Source of the DNA: Actinomycetospora sp. NBRC 106375
GTDB lineage: Bacteria > Actinomycetota > Actinomycetes > Mycobacteriales > Pseudonocardiaceae
Direction: 5' to 3'
DNA length: 64,000 nt
Assembly: GCF_030269665.1 (NCBI RefSeq)
Contig: NZ_BSTS01000001.1
Coordinates: forward strand, 186,001 to 250,000
A program made the position numbers and the translations under genes. The notes under the pieces were generated by a model, which saw only the letters and a list, made by a program, of their open reading frames with translations, was not told the DNA's origin and did no database searches. Numbering within the stretch: the first letter of the stretch is position 1; each line of letters opens with the position of its first letter. Of this stretch, positions 36,993 through 49,935 are shown piece by piece.

Positions 36993-38494
36993 GGTCGTTC
37001 ACCTCCGAGGAGGGTTCGGCGTCCCGACGACGGGAGGTCGTCCACGTCGGGTGGGTCCGCGTCCGGGTCGGGACGCAGACGGGTCTCGGCGTCGTCGAGC
37101 GGCTCGTCGGCCGGGCAGCGACCCCGCAGGATCCGCTCGGTGACGACCCGGTCGACCAGCTCGCGGACGTCGGGGTCGACGTCGTCGAAGTCCGGGCCGG
37201 CGAGTGTCCGGAGGGCCTGCGAGAACACATCGCCCGCGGCCCGGCGGATCACGCGGTCCGCGAGGCCGTGGCGGGCCGCGGCCGTCCAGCGGTCCGCGGC
37301 GGGCTCCGCCGCGGCCCGGGCCCGCTCGACCGTGCGCGGGTCGTGCAGGAGCGCGGCGACCACCACGAGCGGGACGACCCACTCGTCGCCGGGCTGCTCG
37401 TCGAGGTAGCGCACCTCGAGGTGGCCCTGCGGGCGCACCGGCGGGAACAGCGTCGTCAGGTGGTAGTCGAGGTCCGACCGGGTCGGCGGCGTGTCCAGGC
37501 GCCCGTCGATCCACTCGGCGAACGTGACGTCGGGGGCCGCCCACGACGTGTCGGGGTCGTCGTCGCGTCGCAGGCACAGCAGACGGGTGTCGAGCGCGCG
37601 CCGTGCGTACTCGCGGGCCGGGTCGTCGCCGAGCTCCGCCGGCGGGCTGGTGCGCTGGGGGTCGAGGGCCATCCAGGCCGCCCACCGCGACGACTTCCAG
37701 CCGGTGCGCCGTCCGTGGACGACCGGGGAGTTGGCGAACGCGGCGAGCAGCACCGGCGCGAGCTCGTGCAGCGCGGCCCACCGCGCGGCGACGTCCTCGC
37801 CCTCGCCGGCGTCGACACAGACCTGCACGGCCGTCGTCGAGCACATCATCGTGCGCCCGTGCGGACCGATGCGGTCGAACGCCGCCTCCATCGCGGCGTA
37901 GCGGGGCACCTGGAGCAGGCGCCGCGGGGGCCGCAGCGGGTCGCTGGCCCGCGGCACGGGCGCCAGCCCCTCGTTCGCCAGCAGCGTGCGCAGGGCGGCC
38001 ACGTCGGTGTGCACACCGCGGATCAGGGCGCCGACGCCGGGCAGCGGCGGGCTGGCGATCTCCACCTGCCCGCCGGGCTCGACGGTGAGGGTGCCACCCG
38101 CCGGCAGCGCGAGGGGCGCGACGCGGGGAAGGGGTGGGCCGGAGGCCGGATCGCGGGCCAGGGCGTTGACCGGATCGACAGCCGCTGCGGCGGAGAGGGT
38201 GAGGGTGTCGGGGGCGTGCGGGCCGAGAGCACGGGCGAGCACGGCCGGGTCGAGGGGGCGGGCGGGGTCGTCGACGTGGCGCACGAGCCACTCGAGCTCG
38301 GTGCCGACGAGACGCGGCGGCCCGTGCTTGAAGCACACCGAGGCCACGTACGCCTCGGCCGTCGCGCGGTCGGGCAGGGGCGCGTTCGGATCCAGGGCCA
38401 CCCGGCGCCGCGCGGACGGGACGGCGGGGCCGGCCGGGTCGCGGGACACGTCGGCGGCGTCGTCGCGGCGCGCCGACGGTGTCGGAACCGGCAC
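36989..38494 (-). CDS. egtA: Glutamate-cysteine ligase EgtA
   Basis: A 501-residue GCS2-type ligase that makes gamma-glutamylcysteine for ergothioneine. Recognisable blocks are GTELEWLVRHVDDP, LTVEPGGQVEIASPPLPG, MMCSTTAVQVCVDAGEG, NSPVVHGRRTGWKSSR and GHLEVRYLDEQPGDEW. The GTG at 38494 is chosen because GGGAGG lies 4 bp upstream. An in-frame start at 38629 would add 45 residues with no ribosome binding site. First gene of egtA-B-C-D. The ABC exporter gene lies 148 bp upstream in the same direction. Confidence 0.92.
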   Translation of the reverse strand: MPVPTPSARRDDAADVSRDPAGPAVPSARRRVALDPNAPLPDRATAEAYVASVCFKHGPPRLVGTELEWLVRHVDDPARPLDPAVLARALGPHAPDTLTLSAAAAVDPVNALARDPASGPPLPRVAPLALPAGGTLTVEPGGQVEIASPPLPGVGALIRGVHTDVAALRTLLANEGLAPVPRASDPLRPPRRLLQVPRYAAMEAAFDRIGPHGRTMMCSTTAVQVCVDAGEGEDVAARWAALHELAPVLLAAFANSPVVHGRRTGWKSSRWAAWMALDPQRTSPPAELGDDPAREYARRALDTRLLCLRRDDDPDTSWAAPDVTFAEWIDGRLDTPPTRSDLDYHLTTLFPPVRPQGHLEVRYLDEQPGDEWVVPLVVVAALLHDPRTVERARAAAEPAADRWTAAARHGLADRVIRRAAGDVFSQALRTLAGPDFDDVDPDVRELVDRVVTERILRGRCPADEPLDDAETRLRPDPDADPPDVDDLPSSGRRTLLGGERP

Positions 38495-38642
38495 GAAGCC
38501 TCCCAGGTCGACCGACTCCGGCGACCGCCGTCGGGTCTCGACGGCCGCACACGGACGCTCAGCGACGCTACACGCGCGTTCGGCGCCTCGCAGGGGTCCG
38601 GCGCCGACCGGACCCGCCGCGAAGATCACCGTGCGTGATGGC

Positions 38643-40505
38643 TCACGCCGCGGAGCGCGACGTCGCGAACTGGGTGTGGTACAGGTCGGCGTACCGGCCG
38701 CCCCGCTCCAGCAGCGTGTCGTGCGTCCCGGACTCGACCACCCGGCCGTGCTCGACCACCGCGATGACGTCGGCCGCCCGGACGGTCGAGAGCCGGTGGG
38801 CGATGACGACGGCGGTCCGGCCGACCAGCGCCTCGGTCAGCGCCTCCTGCACCGCGTGCTCGGACTCGGAGTCCAGGTGCGCGGTCGCCTCGTCGAGGAT
38901 GACCACGCGCGGCGAGGCCAGGAGCAGGCGGGCGATCGTCAGGCGCTGGCGCTCGCCGCCCGAGAGCCGGTGTCCCCGCTCCCCCACCACCGTGTCGAGG
39001 CCCGCGGGCAGCTCGTCGAGCAGCTCCCCCAGCCGGGCGCGGACCATCGCGTCGCGCAGCTGCCCGTCGGTCGCGTCCGGCGCGGCGTAGCGCAGGTTCT
39101 CCCGGACCGTGTCGTGGAACAGGTGCCCGTCCTGCGTGACGACGCCCACCGCACCGCGCAGGTCGGCGAACGCCAGCGCGCGCACGTCGACGCCGCCGAT
39201 CTCGATCGCGCCCGAGTCGACGTCGTAGAGCCGCGGCAGCAGCGAGGCGATCGTCGACTTCCCCGCCCCCGACGGCCCCACCAGTGCGAGCATGCGCCCG
39301 GGCCCGACCGCGAGGTCGACGCCGTGCAGGATCTCGTGCCCGGCCCGGTCGTCGAGGCGCGAGACCTCCTCCAGCGAGGCGAGGGACACCGCGGACGCCG
39401 CGGGGTAGGTGAACCGGACGTCGCGGACCGCGAGCCCCAGCGGGCCCGCGGGCAGCGGGGTCGGGTGCTCCGGTTCGGTGAGGGCGGGCTGCAGGTCGAG
39501 CACCTCGAAGACCCGCTCGAAGCTCACGAGGGCGCTCATCACGTCGATGCGGGCGTTCGCGAGCGAGGTCAGCGGGGAGTACAGGCGGGTGAGCAGCAGC
39601 GCGAGGCTCACCACGATGCCGGCGTCGAGCGTGCCGGTGACCGCGAGCCAGCCGCCGAGCCCGTAGACCAGCGCCTGGGCCAGCGCCGCCACGAGCGTCA
39701 GGCAGGTCAGGAAGACCCGGTTGACCATGGCCGTCCGGACCCCGACCGCGCGTACCCGGTCGGCGCGCGCGCCGAACTCGTCGGCCTCCGCCTCGGGGCG
39801 CCCGAAGAGCTTGACCAGCGTCGCGCCGCCCGCGGAGAACCGTTCGGTCATCTGCCCGGTCATCGCCGCGTTGAGGTTCGCGGACTCACGCTGCAGGGCC
39901 GCGATCCGCCGTCCCATCCGCCGGGCGGGCAGGACGAAGATCGGGAGCAGGATCAGCGCGAGCACCGTGACCTGCCAGGCGAGCGCTACCATGACGACGA
40001 CGGCCAGGACCAGCTGGATCACGTTGGTGACGAGGCCCGAGAGCGTCGAGGTGAAGGCGCGCTGGGCCCCGATCACGTCGTTGTTGAGACGGCTGACGAG
40101 CGAGCCGGTGCGGGTGCGCGTGAAGAACGCGAGCGGCATGCGCTGGACGTGGGAGAACACGGCCAGGCGCAGGTCGTAGATCAGGCCCTCGCCGATCCGG
40201 GACGAGAGCCACCGCTCGCCGAGCGTGAGCCCCGCGTCGAGCACGGCCAGGCCGGCGATGACCAGCGCGATGCCGACGACGACCGACCCCGGCTCACGGT
40301 TCGTGATCGCGGTGACCACGCGCCCGGCCAGCACCGGCACGGCGACGCCGACCACGGCCGACGCCGTGGCCAGCGTGAGGAACACCGCCAGGGCGCGGTG
40401 GTGTCGGCGCGCGAAACGCCAGATGCGCGGCAGCGTGCCCGTGGGCACCGACCGCGGCAGGCTGTCCGCCCGGGCTGCGGACTGCATCAACGACCAGGCG
40501 TCCAT
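38643..40505 (-). CDS. ABC exporter, fused permease and ATPase
   Basis: A 620-residue half-transporter: six membrane spans (about 35-330) and a nucleotide-binding domain (about 355-610) with Walker A GPSGAGKST, signature LSGGERQR, Walker B VVILDEATAHLDSES and the H-loop in AHRLST. It resembles lipid/multidrug exporters of the MsbA/LmrA group and should work as a homodimer. The ATG at 40505 is downstream of a palindrome placed as in MerR-activated promoters. The egt operon begins 148 bp downstream, so co-transcription is possible, but no link with ergothioneine export is shown. Confidence 0.92.
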   Translation of the reverse strand: MDAWSLMQSAARADSLPRSVPTGTLPRIWRFARRHHRALAVFLTLATASAVVGVAVPVLAGRVVTAITNREPGSVVVGIALVIAGLAVLDAGLTLGERWLSSRIGEGLIYDLRLAVFSHVQRMPLAFFTRTRTGSLVSRLNNDVIGAQRAFTSTLSGLVTNVIQLVLAVVVMVALAWQVTVLALILLPIFVLPARRMGRRIAALQRESANLNAAMTGQMTERFSAGGATLVKLFGRPEAEADEFGARADRVRAVGVRTAMVNRVFLTCLTLVAALAQALVYGLGGWLAVTGTLDAGIVVSLALLLTRLYSPLTSLANARIDVMSALVSFERVFEVLDLQPALTEPEHPTPLPAGPLGLAVRDVRFTYPAASAVSLASLEEVSRLDDRAGHEILHGVDLAVGPGRMLALVGPSGAGKSTIASLLPRLYDVDSGAIEIGGVDVRALAFADLRGAVGVVTQDGHLFHDTVRENLRYAAPDATDGQLRDAMVRARLGELLDELPAGLDTVVGERGHRLSGGERQRLTIARLLLASPRVVILDEATAHLDSESEHAVQEALTEALVGRTAVVIAHRLSTVRAADVIAVVEHGRVVESGTHDTLLERGGRYADLYHTQFATSRSAA

Positions 40506-40545
40506 GGCTGCCCGCTCCCGTCCTTCGTGAGGTTCGTCTACTCCG

Positions 40546-40576
40546 AGCGTGCGACCTCGACCATGGTCGAGGTCAA
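40546..40576 (-). promoter_or_regulatory. MerR-type promoter with 22-bp perfect palindrome
   Basis: On the minus strand TTGACC (40576-40571) and CACGCT (40551-40546) are 19 bp apart, the stretched spacing typical of MerR-family promoters. The spacer is filled by a perfect 22-bp palindrome (40553-40574) with core CTCGACCATGGTCGAG, similar in form to SoxR and other MerR-family boxes. The exporter ATG follows about 40 bp downstream. The -10 is poor, as expected for an activated promoter. No MerR-type gene is in the window. Confidence 0.6.
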
Positions 40577-40658
40577 GCGGACGCCACGGAGCCGGCTGGT
40601 GGTGTCAACCGGGTCCTCCGGGAGCGGGGATACCCCTCGGGGGCGAGGGGCCCTCGCG

Positions 40659-40868
40659 CTACTTCTTCTTCGTGCGCGTGGCGCCTCCGCGCCCGCGCAG
40701 CGTGACACCGGACTCCGACAGCACGCGGTGCACGAATCCGTACGACCGGCCGGTGGACTCGGCCAGGGAACGGATGCTCGCGCCCTTCTCGTACTTCTTC
40801 TTCAGATCCGTGGCGAGCTTGTCCCGCTGGGTGCCGGTGATCCGCGCACCCTTCTTCAGATCGGCCAT
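40659..40868 (-). CDS. Small helix-turn-helix protein (Rv1473A-like)
   Basis: A 69-residue basic protein: LKKKYEKGASIRSLAESTGRS carries a helix-turn-helix of the resolvase/Trp-repressor style, followed by YGFVHRVLSESGVTLRGRGG and a lysine tail. The sequence is of a type strongly conserved across actinobacteria. The ATG at 40868 gives the usual short N-terminus; an upstream in-frame start would add 26 atypical residues. It lies 175 bp after the ABC-F gene on the same strand, as the small regulator next to Rv1473 in mycobacteria. Its targets are unknown. Confidence 0.87.
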   Translation of the reverse strand: MADLKKGARITGTQRDKLATDLKKKYEKGASIRSLAESTGRSYGFVHRVLSESGVTLRGRGGATRTKKK

Positions 40869-41043
40869 CTCGATCTCACCCCTCGTCCGACCGCAGGTCC
40901 GGTCGACCCATGATGATCGCCGAGTGGGGTGTGCGCCACGGCACATTTCTCGTGATCGGTAAGCGGTTGGGCCGATCGGAGTGATCGACGTCCGTTCGCA
41001 GGACAGCCTTGGTTAGCTGCGATAACGAGCCCACGGGCCGTGG

Positions 41044-42669
<1,626 letters not shown>

Positions 42670-42773
42670 GGGGAGGGGTCTCCGAGGAGGTCGTGGCGGG
42701 CGGACGGGGCGCCCCGCGGACCCCTCCAGTGTAGGCGACGGCCTTCCCCGACCCGCCGCTCTAGGGTGCGGCC

Positions 42774-43547
42774 ATGACCGAGCCCACTGCCCCCGCCCCG
42801 GATCTCGCCGGACGCTCCGCGCTCGTCACCGGCGCCAGCCGGGGCATCGGCCTGGGCGTCGCCCGCCACCTGCTCGACCGCGGTGCCCGCGTGACCATCA
42901 CGGCCCGCAAGCAGGAGGCGCTGGACGAGGCCGCCGCGTCCCTCGGCGCGCCCGACCGGGTCCTCGCGGTCGCGGGCAACTCCGGCGACGCGGCCCACCG
43001 GACCGCCGCCGTCGACGCCGCCGTCGAGCGCTTCGGCTCGCTGGACGTGCTGGTCAACAACACCGGCATCAACCCGCAGTACGGGCCGCTGGTGCACGCC
43101 GACCTCGCCGCCGTCTCCAAGATCTTCGAGGTGAACGTCATCGCGGCGCTCGGCTTCGTGCAGGAGGCCCACCGGGCGTGGATGGGCGACCACGGCGGCG
43201 CGGTGGTCAACATGGCCTCGGTCGGCGGCCTGCGCTCGAGCGGGGTGATCGGCGCCTACGGGGCCTCGAAGGCCGCGCTGATCCGGCTCACCGAGGAGCT
43301 CGCCTGGGAGCTCGGGCCCGCGATCCGCGTCAACGCGGTGGCCCCGGCCGTGGTCAAGACGCGCTTCGCCGAGGCGCTCTACGCGCACGGCGAGGACGAG
43401 GTCGCGTCGCGGTACCCCATGAAGCGCCTGGGGACGCCCGAGGACGTCGCGGCGCTCGTCGGGTTCCTGGTCTCTGACGCCGCGTCGTGGATCACCGGGG
43501 AGACCGTGCGGGTCGACGGCGGGATGCTCGCCACCGGCCACACGTGA
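42774..43547 (+). CDS. Short-chain dehydrogenase/reductase
   Basis: A 257-residue classical SDR: TGASRGIG (19-26), NNTG (95-98), catalytic S149, Y162 and K166 (YGASK), and C-terminal TGETVRVDGGM. It resembles FabG-like reductases but stands outside any fatty acid operon. The ATG at 42774 lies 104 bp from the divergent ABC-F start. The next gene begins 60 bp downstream. Substrate unknown. Confidence 0.9.
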   Translation: MTEPTAPAPDLAGRSALVTGASRGIGLGVARHLLDRGARVTITARKQEALDEAAASLGAPDRVLAVAGNSGDAAHRTAAVDAAVERFGSLDVLVNNTGINPQYGPLVHADLAAVSKIFEVNVIAALGFVQEAHRAWMGDHGGAVVNMASVGGLRSSGVIGAYGASKAALIRLTEELAWELGPAIRVNAVAPAVVKTRFAEALYAHGEDEVASRYPMKRLGTPEDVAALVGFLVSDAASWITGETVRVDGGMLATGHT

Positions 43548-43607
43548 ACGCAACGGCCACCTCAACCGGACACGGGCACAATGATGGTGATCGGGAGGTG
43601 ATCTCGC

Positions 43608-44015
43608 ATGGGGCTCTTCGACAGGTTCCGCCGCGGCGGGGGCGCGAGCGGTGTGGGCGGTGGCGGCTTCCGCCAGGTGCTCGACCGTGAGGGCGGGCCG
43701 GCCGACCTCGAGCACCTCCGGGCCTTCGCGAAGACCCGCGAGGGCGTCGCGTTCTACATCGAGCCCGAGACGACGGCCACCGACACGACGGTCGTCGCGG
43801 TCGCGTTCGACGGTGAGTGGACGCGGCGGCGGGTCGGCACGCCCCGGGCGGCGGAGAAGCTCGCGCGCTCGGTGAAGGTGGCCTGCCACGACGTCACCGT
43901 CACCGGCTACCCGCCGGAGATGCGCGCCTGGAACGCCCGGGCCAAGGCCGACCGGGCCGCGCTCGAGGAGATGGCCCGCGCGGAGTCCGACCGCCGGGAC
44001 GACCGCGACCGGTGA
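43608..44015 (+). CDS. Conserved hypothetical protein upstream of lycopene cyclase
   Basis: A 135-residue protein without a family name I can give. It has a glycine-rich start (MGLFDRFRRGGGASG), then an alpha/beta region (VAFYIEPETTATDTTVVAVAFDGEWTRRRVG, split by a charged turn) and a basic/acidic C-terminal helix. No signal or membrane segment. The ATG follows GGGAGGTGATC. Its stop overlaps the start of the lycopene cyclase gene (GTGA), so it is translationally coupled to it. A functional link is therefore possible but untested. Confidence 0.75.
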   Translation: MGLFDRFRRGGGASGVGGGGFRQVLDREGGPADLEHLRAFAKTREGVAFYIEPETTATDTTVVAVAFDGEWTRRRVGTPRAAEKLARSVKVACHDVTVTGYPPEMRAWNARAKADRAALEEMARAESDRRDDRDR

Positions 44016-45253
44016 CCCCCGCACCGGTCGCCGACGTCGTGATCGCCGGGGCCGGACCGGCCGGGCGGTCGCTCGCCCGCGCCTGCGCCGCGCGCGACCT
44101 GCGCACGCTGCTGGTCGACCCGCGCCCGCACCGGGCCTGGACGCACACCTACGGCGCGTGGGCCCACGAGCTGCCCGCCGACCTGCCCGTCGACGTCGTC
44201 GCCGCCCGCGGGCGCGGGGTCGCCATCGCGCGGCGCACCCACGAGCTCGACGACGAGTACGCCGTGCTCGACACCGCCGCGCTCCAGGAGCACCTCAGCG
44301 ATCCGGCCGTGGCCGTGCGGCGGGGGCGTGCCGTCGGCGCCGTGCCCGTCGGGCCCGGGCGCCATCCCGCGGTCCTGCTCGACGACGGCACCGCGGCGAC
44401 CGGTCGGGTGGTGGTCGACGCGACCGGCGCGCGCCAGGCCCTGGCCCGGCGCGGCGCGGCCCGCGGGCTCGACGGCGGCCGGCCGCGCGCCGAGCAGACG
44501 GCCTACGGCGTGGTGGTGCCGCGCGCGGTCGCCGCCCGGGTCAGCGGCGACCGCCTGCTGTTCATGGACTGGCGCCCGGCGCACGGCCGCCCGGGCTGGC
44601 CGACCTTCCTCTACGCCGTCCCCCTGGACGCCGAACGGGTGCTGCTCGAGGAGACCTCGCTCGCCCGCCGTCCCGGGCTCGCGATGCCGGAGCTGCGCGA
44701 CCGGCTCCGGGCCCGGCTCCGGGCCGCGGGCCTGTCCGACGCCGAGATCCCCGACGACCCCGCCGACGTCGAGAAGGTCCGCTTCCCCGTCGACTCGCCG
44801 CGGCACCGCTCGCCGGCCGGGGTGGTCGCCATCGGGGCCGCCGACCCCGTCGTGCACCCGGCCTCGGGCTTCAGCCTCGCGACCTCGTTGCGGATGGCGC
44901 CGCGCCTGGCCGCGGTGCTCGGCGACGCGCTGCGCGGCGGCCACGACCCGGCCGACGTCGCCCGCGCGGCCCGCGCGGTCGTCCGCTCCCCCGCCGCCCT
45001 CACCGTCCACGCGCTGCGCCTGCGCGGGCTGGAGACGTTGCTCACGCTGCCGCCGGGCGAGGTGCCGGCGTTCTTCGACCGCTTCTTCGCGCTGCCGCCC
45101 GTCCACCGCCGGGCGTATCTCGACGCCCGCGAGGACGTCACCGCATCGTTGGCGGCGATGACCTCGTTGTTCGGTCGACTGTCGCCCCGCCTCCGGCTCC
45201 ACCTGATCAGGGGAACGGTGCTCGGGGCCCGGAGCGTCCGAACGGAGCAGTAG
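44012..45253 (+). CDS. Lycopene cyclase family flavoprotein
   Basis: A 413-residue CrtY/CrtL-type cyclase. FAD/NAD-binding VVIAGAGPAGRSLARACAAR opens the protein. FMDWRPAHG, PTFLYAVPLDAERVLLEETS and HPASGFSLATSLRMAP are characteristic of lycopene beta/epsilon cyclases, and FFDRFFALPP ends the conserved part. It would form ionone rings on lycopene. The GTG at 44012 overlaps the upstream gene by 4 bp. No phytoene synthase or desaturase is in the window, so the rest of the pathway must be elsewhere, or the enzyme acts on another isoprenoid. Confidence 0.87.
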   Translation: MTPAPVADVVIAGAGPAGRSLARACAARDLRTLLVDPRPHRAWTHTYGAWAHELPADLPVDVVAARGRGVAIARRTHELDDEYAVLDTAALQEHLSDPAVAVRRGRAVGAVPVGPGRHPAVLLDDGTAATGRVVVDATGARQALARRGAARGLDGGRPRAEQTAYGVVVPRAVAARVSGDRLLFMDWRPAHGRPGWPTFLYAVPLDAERVLLEETSLARRPGLAMPELRDRLRARLRAAGLSDAEIPDDPADVEKVRFPVDSPRHRSPAGVVAIGAADPVVHPASGFSLATSLRMAPRLAAVLGDALRGGHDPADVARAARAVVRSPAALTVHALRLRGLETLLTLPPGEVPAFFDRFFALPPVHRRAYLDAREDVTASLAAMTSLFGRLSPRLRLHLIRGTVLGARSVRTEQ

Positions 45254-45320
45254 CGGTACGCTCGTGAACCGAAATCGTGACGGGTTCGTGACCCGCCACC
45301 GACGGAGGGAGTACTCCGCG

Positions 45321-45767
45321 ATGGGTGCCTACCAGATCGTGGCCGTCGGCACGGACGGCTCCGAGTCGTCGTTCCGCGCGGTCGACCGCGCCGCCGGGAT
45401 CGCGGCGGACAGCAAGGCGACGCTGCTCATCATCTGCGCCTACAAGGCGGCCAAGTCGACCGGCGAGGCCGAGCAGGCGCTCGGCGAGGACGCCGCGTTC
45501 CACGTCGTCGGCTCCACGCCGGCCGAGGAGACGCTGCGCGACGCCCGCGAGCGGGCCGCGGCCAAGGGCTCGGTCGACATCGACACCGTCGCGGTCGAGG
45601 GCGACCCGATCGAGCGCGTGATCGAGGTCGTCACCGACCGCAAGGCCGACGTCGTCGTCGTCGGCAACCGCGGTCTGAACAGCCTCGCCGGACGCCTGCT
45701 CGGCTCCGTGCCCCAGGGCATCTCCCGGCGCGCCGGCAGCGACGTCCTCATCGTCCACACCACGTGA
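45321..45767 (+). CDS. Universal stress protein
   Basis: A 148-residue UspA-fold protein. VAVGTDGSESSFRAV and the ATP-binding GNRGLNSLAGRLLGSVPQGI (the G-2X-G-9X-G-S/T pattern) indicate the nucleotide-binding subclass. The ATG at 45321 follows GGAGGGAGTAC. The stop overlaps the adenylate cyclase start (GTGA), pairing a possible ATP/cAMP-binding sensor with a cAMP producer. A cAMP-binding USP (Rv1636) is known in M. tuberculosis, which makes this pairing attractive but unproven. Confidence 0.92.
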   Translation: MGAYQIVAVGTDGSESSFRAVDRAAGIAADSKATLLIICAYKAAKSTGEAEQALGEDAAFHVVGSTPAEETLRDARERAAAKGSVDIDTVAVEGDPIERVIEVVTDRKADVVVVGNRGLNSLAGRLLGSVPQGISRRAGSDVLIVHTT

Positions 45768-46780
45768 CGGGCGGCCCGGACCCGGACCGGGCCGACCCGG
45801 AGCGGTGGTCGCGGGCCCGGGAGCAGATCGAGGAGCTGCTCCTGGGCGGGCCCCGGAGCATGACGCGCGGCGAGGTCCACGAGCGCACCGGGCTCTCGCC
45901 GGAGCACACCTCGCGGCTGTGGAGCGCGCTCGGCTTCCCGAGCACGCCCGACGACGTCCGCGCGTTCGCCGACGCCGACCTGGACGCCCTCGCGCTGTCC
46001 GGCCGGCTCCTCGACGAGGACACGTTCGACGAGGCCGAGGAGCTCGCCGTCGCCCGCGCCCTCGGGCAGGGCCTCGGGCGGCTCGCGGAGTGGCAGGCCA
46101 CCCTGGTGCGCCGCACGATCGCCGACACCGGCCACGCCGACGACCCGGACGCCGTCGTCGCCGCCGTCGAACGGCTCGTGCCCTCGCTGGAGCGGCTGCA
46201 GACCTACGTCTGGCGCCGCCACCTCGCCGTCACCGCGGGCCGCATGCTGTCGAGCCTCGCCCGGCCCGAGGACGAGGAGTTCTCCGAGAACCGCGTCGTC
46301 GTGGGCTTCGCCGACATCGTCGGCTTCACCAGCCTGAGTCGGAAGATCGACGACGTCGAGCTGCGCTCCCTGCTCGAACGCTTCGAGACCGTGTGCACCG
46401 AGGTCGTCGCCCGCCGCCATGGGCGGATCGTCAAGACCCTCGGCGACGAGATCCTCTTCGTCTGCGAGCGCGTCGAGGACGCCGTCGACATCGCCTTCCG
46501 CCTCCACGAGGACGTGCCCGGCGACGACGAGCGCCTCTCCCTGCGTGTGGGCCTCGCGCTCGGCGAGGTCCTCCCCCGCTACGGCGACGTCTACGGCCCG
46601 GTCGTGAACATCGCCAGCCGCCTCACCTCGGAGGCGCGCCCCGGCACCGTCCTCGTCGACGAGGATCTCACCGACGCCCTGCGGCGGACGGACCTCGACC
46701 TCGACATCCGCGCGGTCCCCCAGATCTCCGTGCGCGGCTACCGCCACCTGCGCCCCCACGTGGTCCGCGAGAAGAGGTAG
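45764..46780 (+). CDS. Class III adenylate cyclase with N-terminal regulatory domain
   Basis: A 338-residue soluble cyclase. The catalytic domain (about 175-335) has metal aspartates D184 (FADIVGFT) and D228 (TLGDEILF), adenine-specifying K224 and D275 (YGDVYG), and transition-state N282 and R286 (NIASRL), so it should be active and make cAMP. The helical N-terminal 170 residues resemble the autoinhibitory pH-sensing part of the Rv1264 group, including RGEVHERTGLSPEHTSRLW. The GTG start overlaps the USP gene. A repeated long hairpin follows 85 bp after the stop. Confidence 0.9.
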   Translation: MTGGPDPDRADPERWSRAREQIEELLLGGPRSMTRGEVHERTGLSPEHTSRLWSALGFPSTPDDVRAFADADLDALALSGRLLDEDTFDEAEELAVARALGQGLGRLAEWQATLVRRTIADTGHADDPDAVVAAVERLVPSLERLQTYVWRRHLAVTAGRMLSSLARPEDEEFSENRVVVGFADIVGFTSLSRKIDDVELRSLLERFETVCTEVVARRHGRIVKTLGDEILFVCERVEDAVDIAFRLHEDVPGDDERLSLRVGLALGEVLPRYGDVYGPVVNIASRLTSEARPGTVLVDEDLTDALRRTDLDLDIRAVPQISVRGYRHLRPHVVREKR

Positions 46781-46864
46781 CGGCGAACGCGCTGTTCGTT
46801 GCTTCTATGCGCGCGAAGTCCCCGTTGATCACAGCGGAACCTCCGAACGCCGGCCCGCCCGAGA

Positions 46865-46913
46865 AACGAACGGCGCCCTCGCTGCTTGCGAAGCAGCGAG
46901 AGCGCCGTTCGTT
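46865..46913. terminator. Long hairpin between convergent genes (copy 2 of the repeated element)
   Basis: Two 23-nt arms (46865-46887 and 46891-46913) with one mismatch enclose the triloop GCG. The right arm is identical over 23 nt to that of copy 1 near 13993. It lies between the adenylate cyclase stop (46780) and the convergent sufT stop (46954), so it may end both transcripts. No T-run is present. Confidence 0.75.
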
Positions 46914-46953
46914 CCCGGAACGCGATCGCGTCCGGATGAGCGTGCAGGTCCGG

Positions 46954-47357
46954 TCAGACGGTGAAGCCGAGCGCGCGGAGCTGCTCGCGCCCGTCGTCGG
47001 TGATCTTGTCCGGACCCCACGGCGGCATCCAGACCCAGTTGATACGGACGTCCTTGGCCAGACCCCCGCCCGGGCCCTGGGTCAGCGCCGCGCGGGCCTG
47101 GTCCTCGATGACGTCGGTCAGCGGGCAGGCCGCGGACGTCAGCGTCATGTCGAGGGTGACCACCGGGCCGGTCCCGTCGTCGGAGCCGTCGTGGACGTCG
47201 ATGCCGTAGAGCAGGCCGAGGTCGACGACGTTGATCCCCAGCTCGGGGTCGACGACGTCGCGCATGGCCTCCTCGAGGTCGTCGATCGAGGGCAGGTCAC
47301 CGGTGTCGGCGGGGGCCTCGGGCATCCCGGCCGCACCGCGCTGCACGGTCTCTTCGG

Positions 47358-47361
<4 letters not shown>
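46954..47361 (-). CDS. sufT: SufT / DUF59 Fe-S assembly factor
   Basis: A 135-residue MIP18-family protein: LEEAMRDVVDPELGINVVDLGL and the cysteine motif LTSAACPLTDVIEDQ are diagnostic, with WMPPWGPDKITDDGR at the end. It assists maturation of Fe-S proteins. It is the last gene of the SUF operon; the ATG overlaps the sufU stop by 4 bp. Corresponds to Rv1466 in M. tuberculosis. Confidence 0.93.
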
Positions 47362-49924
<2,563 letters not shown>

Positions 49925-49935
49925 CTAGGTGGTGA

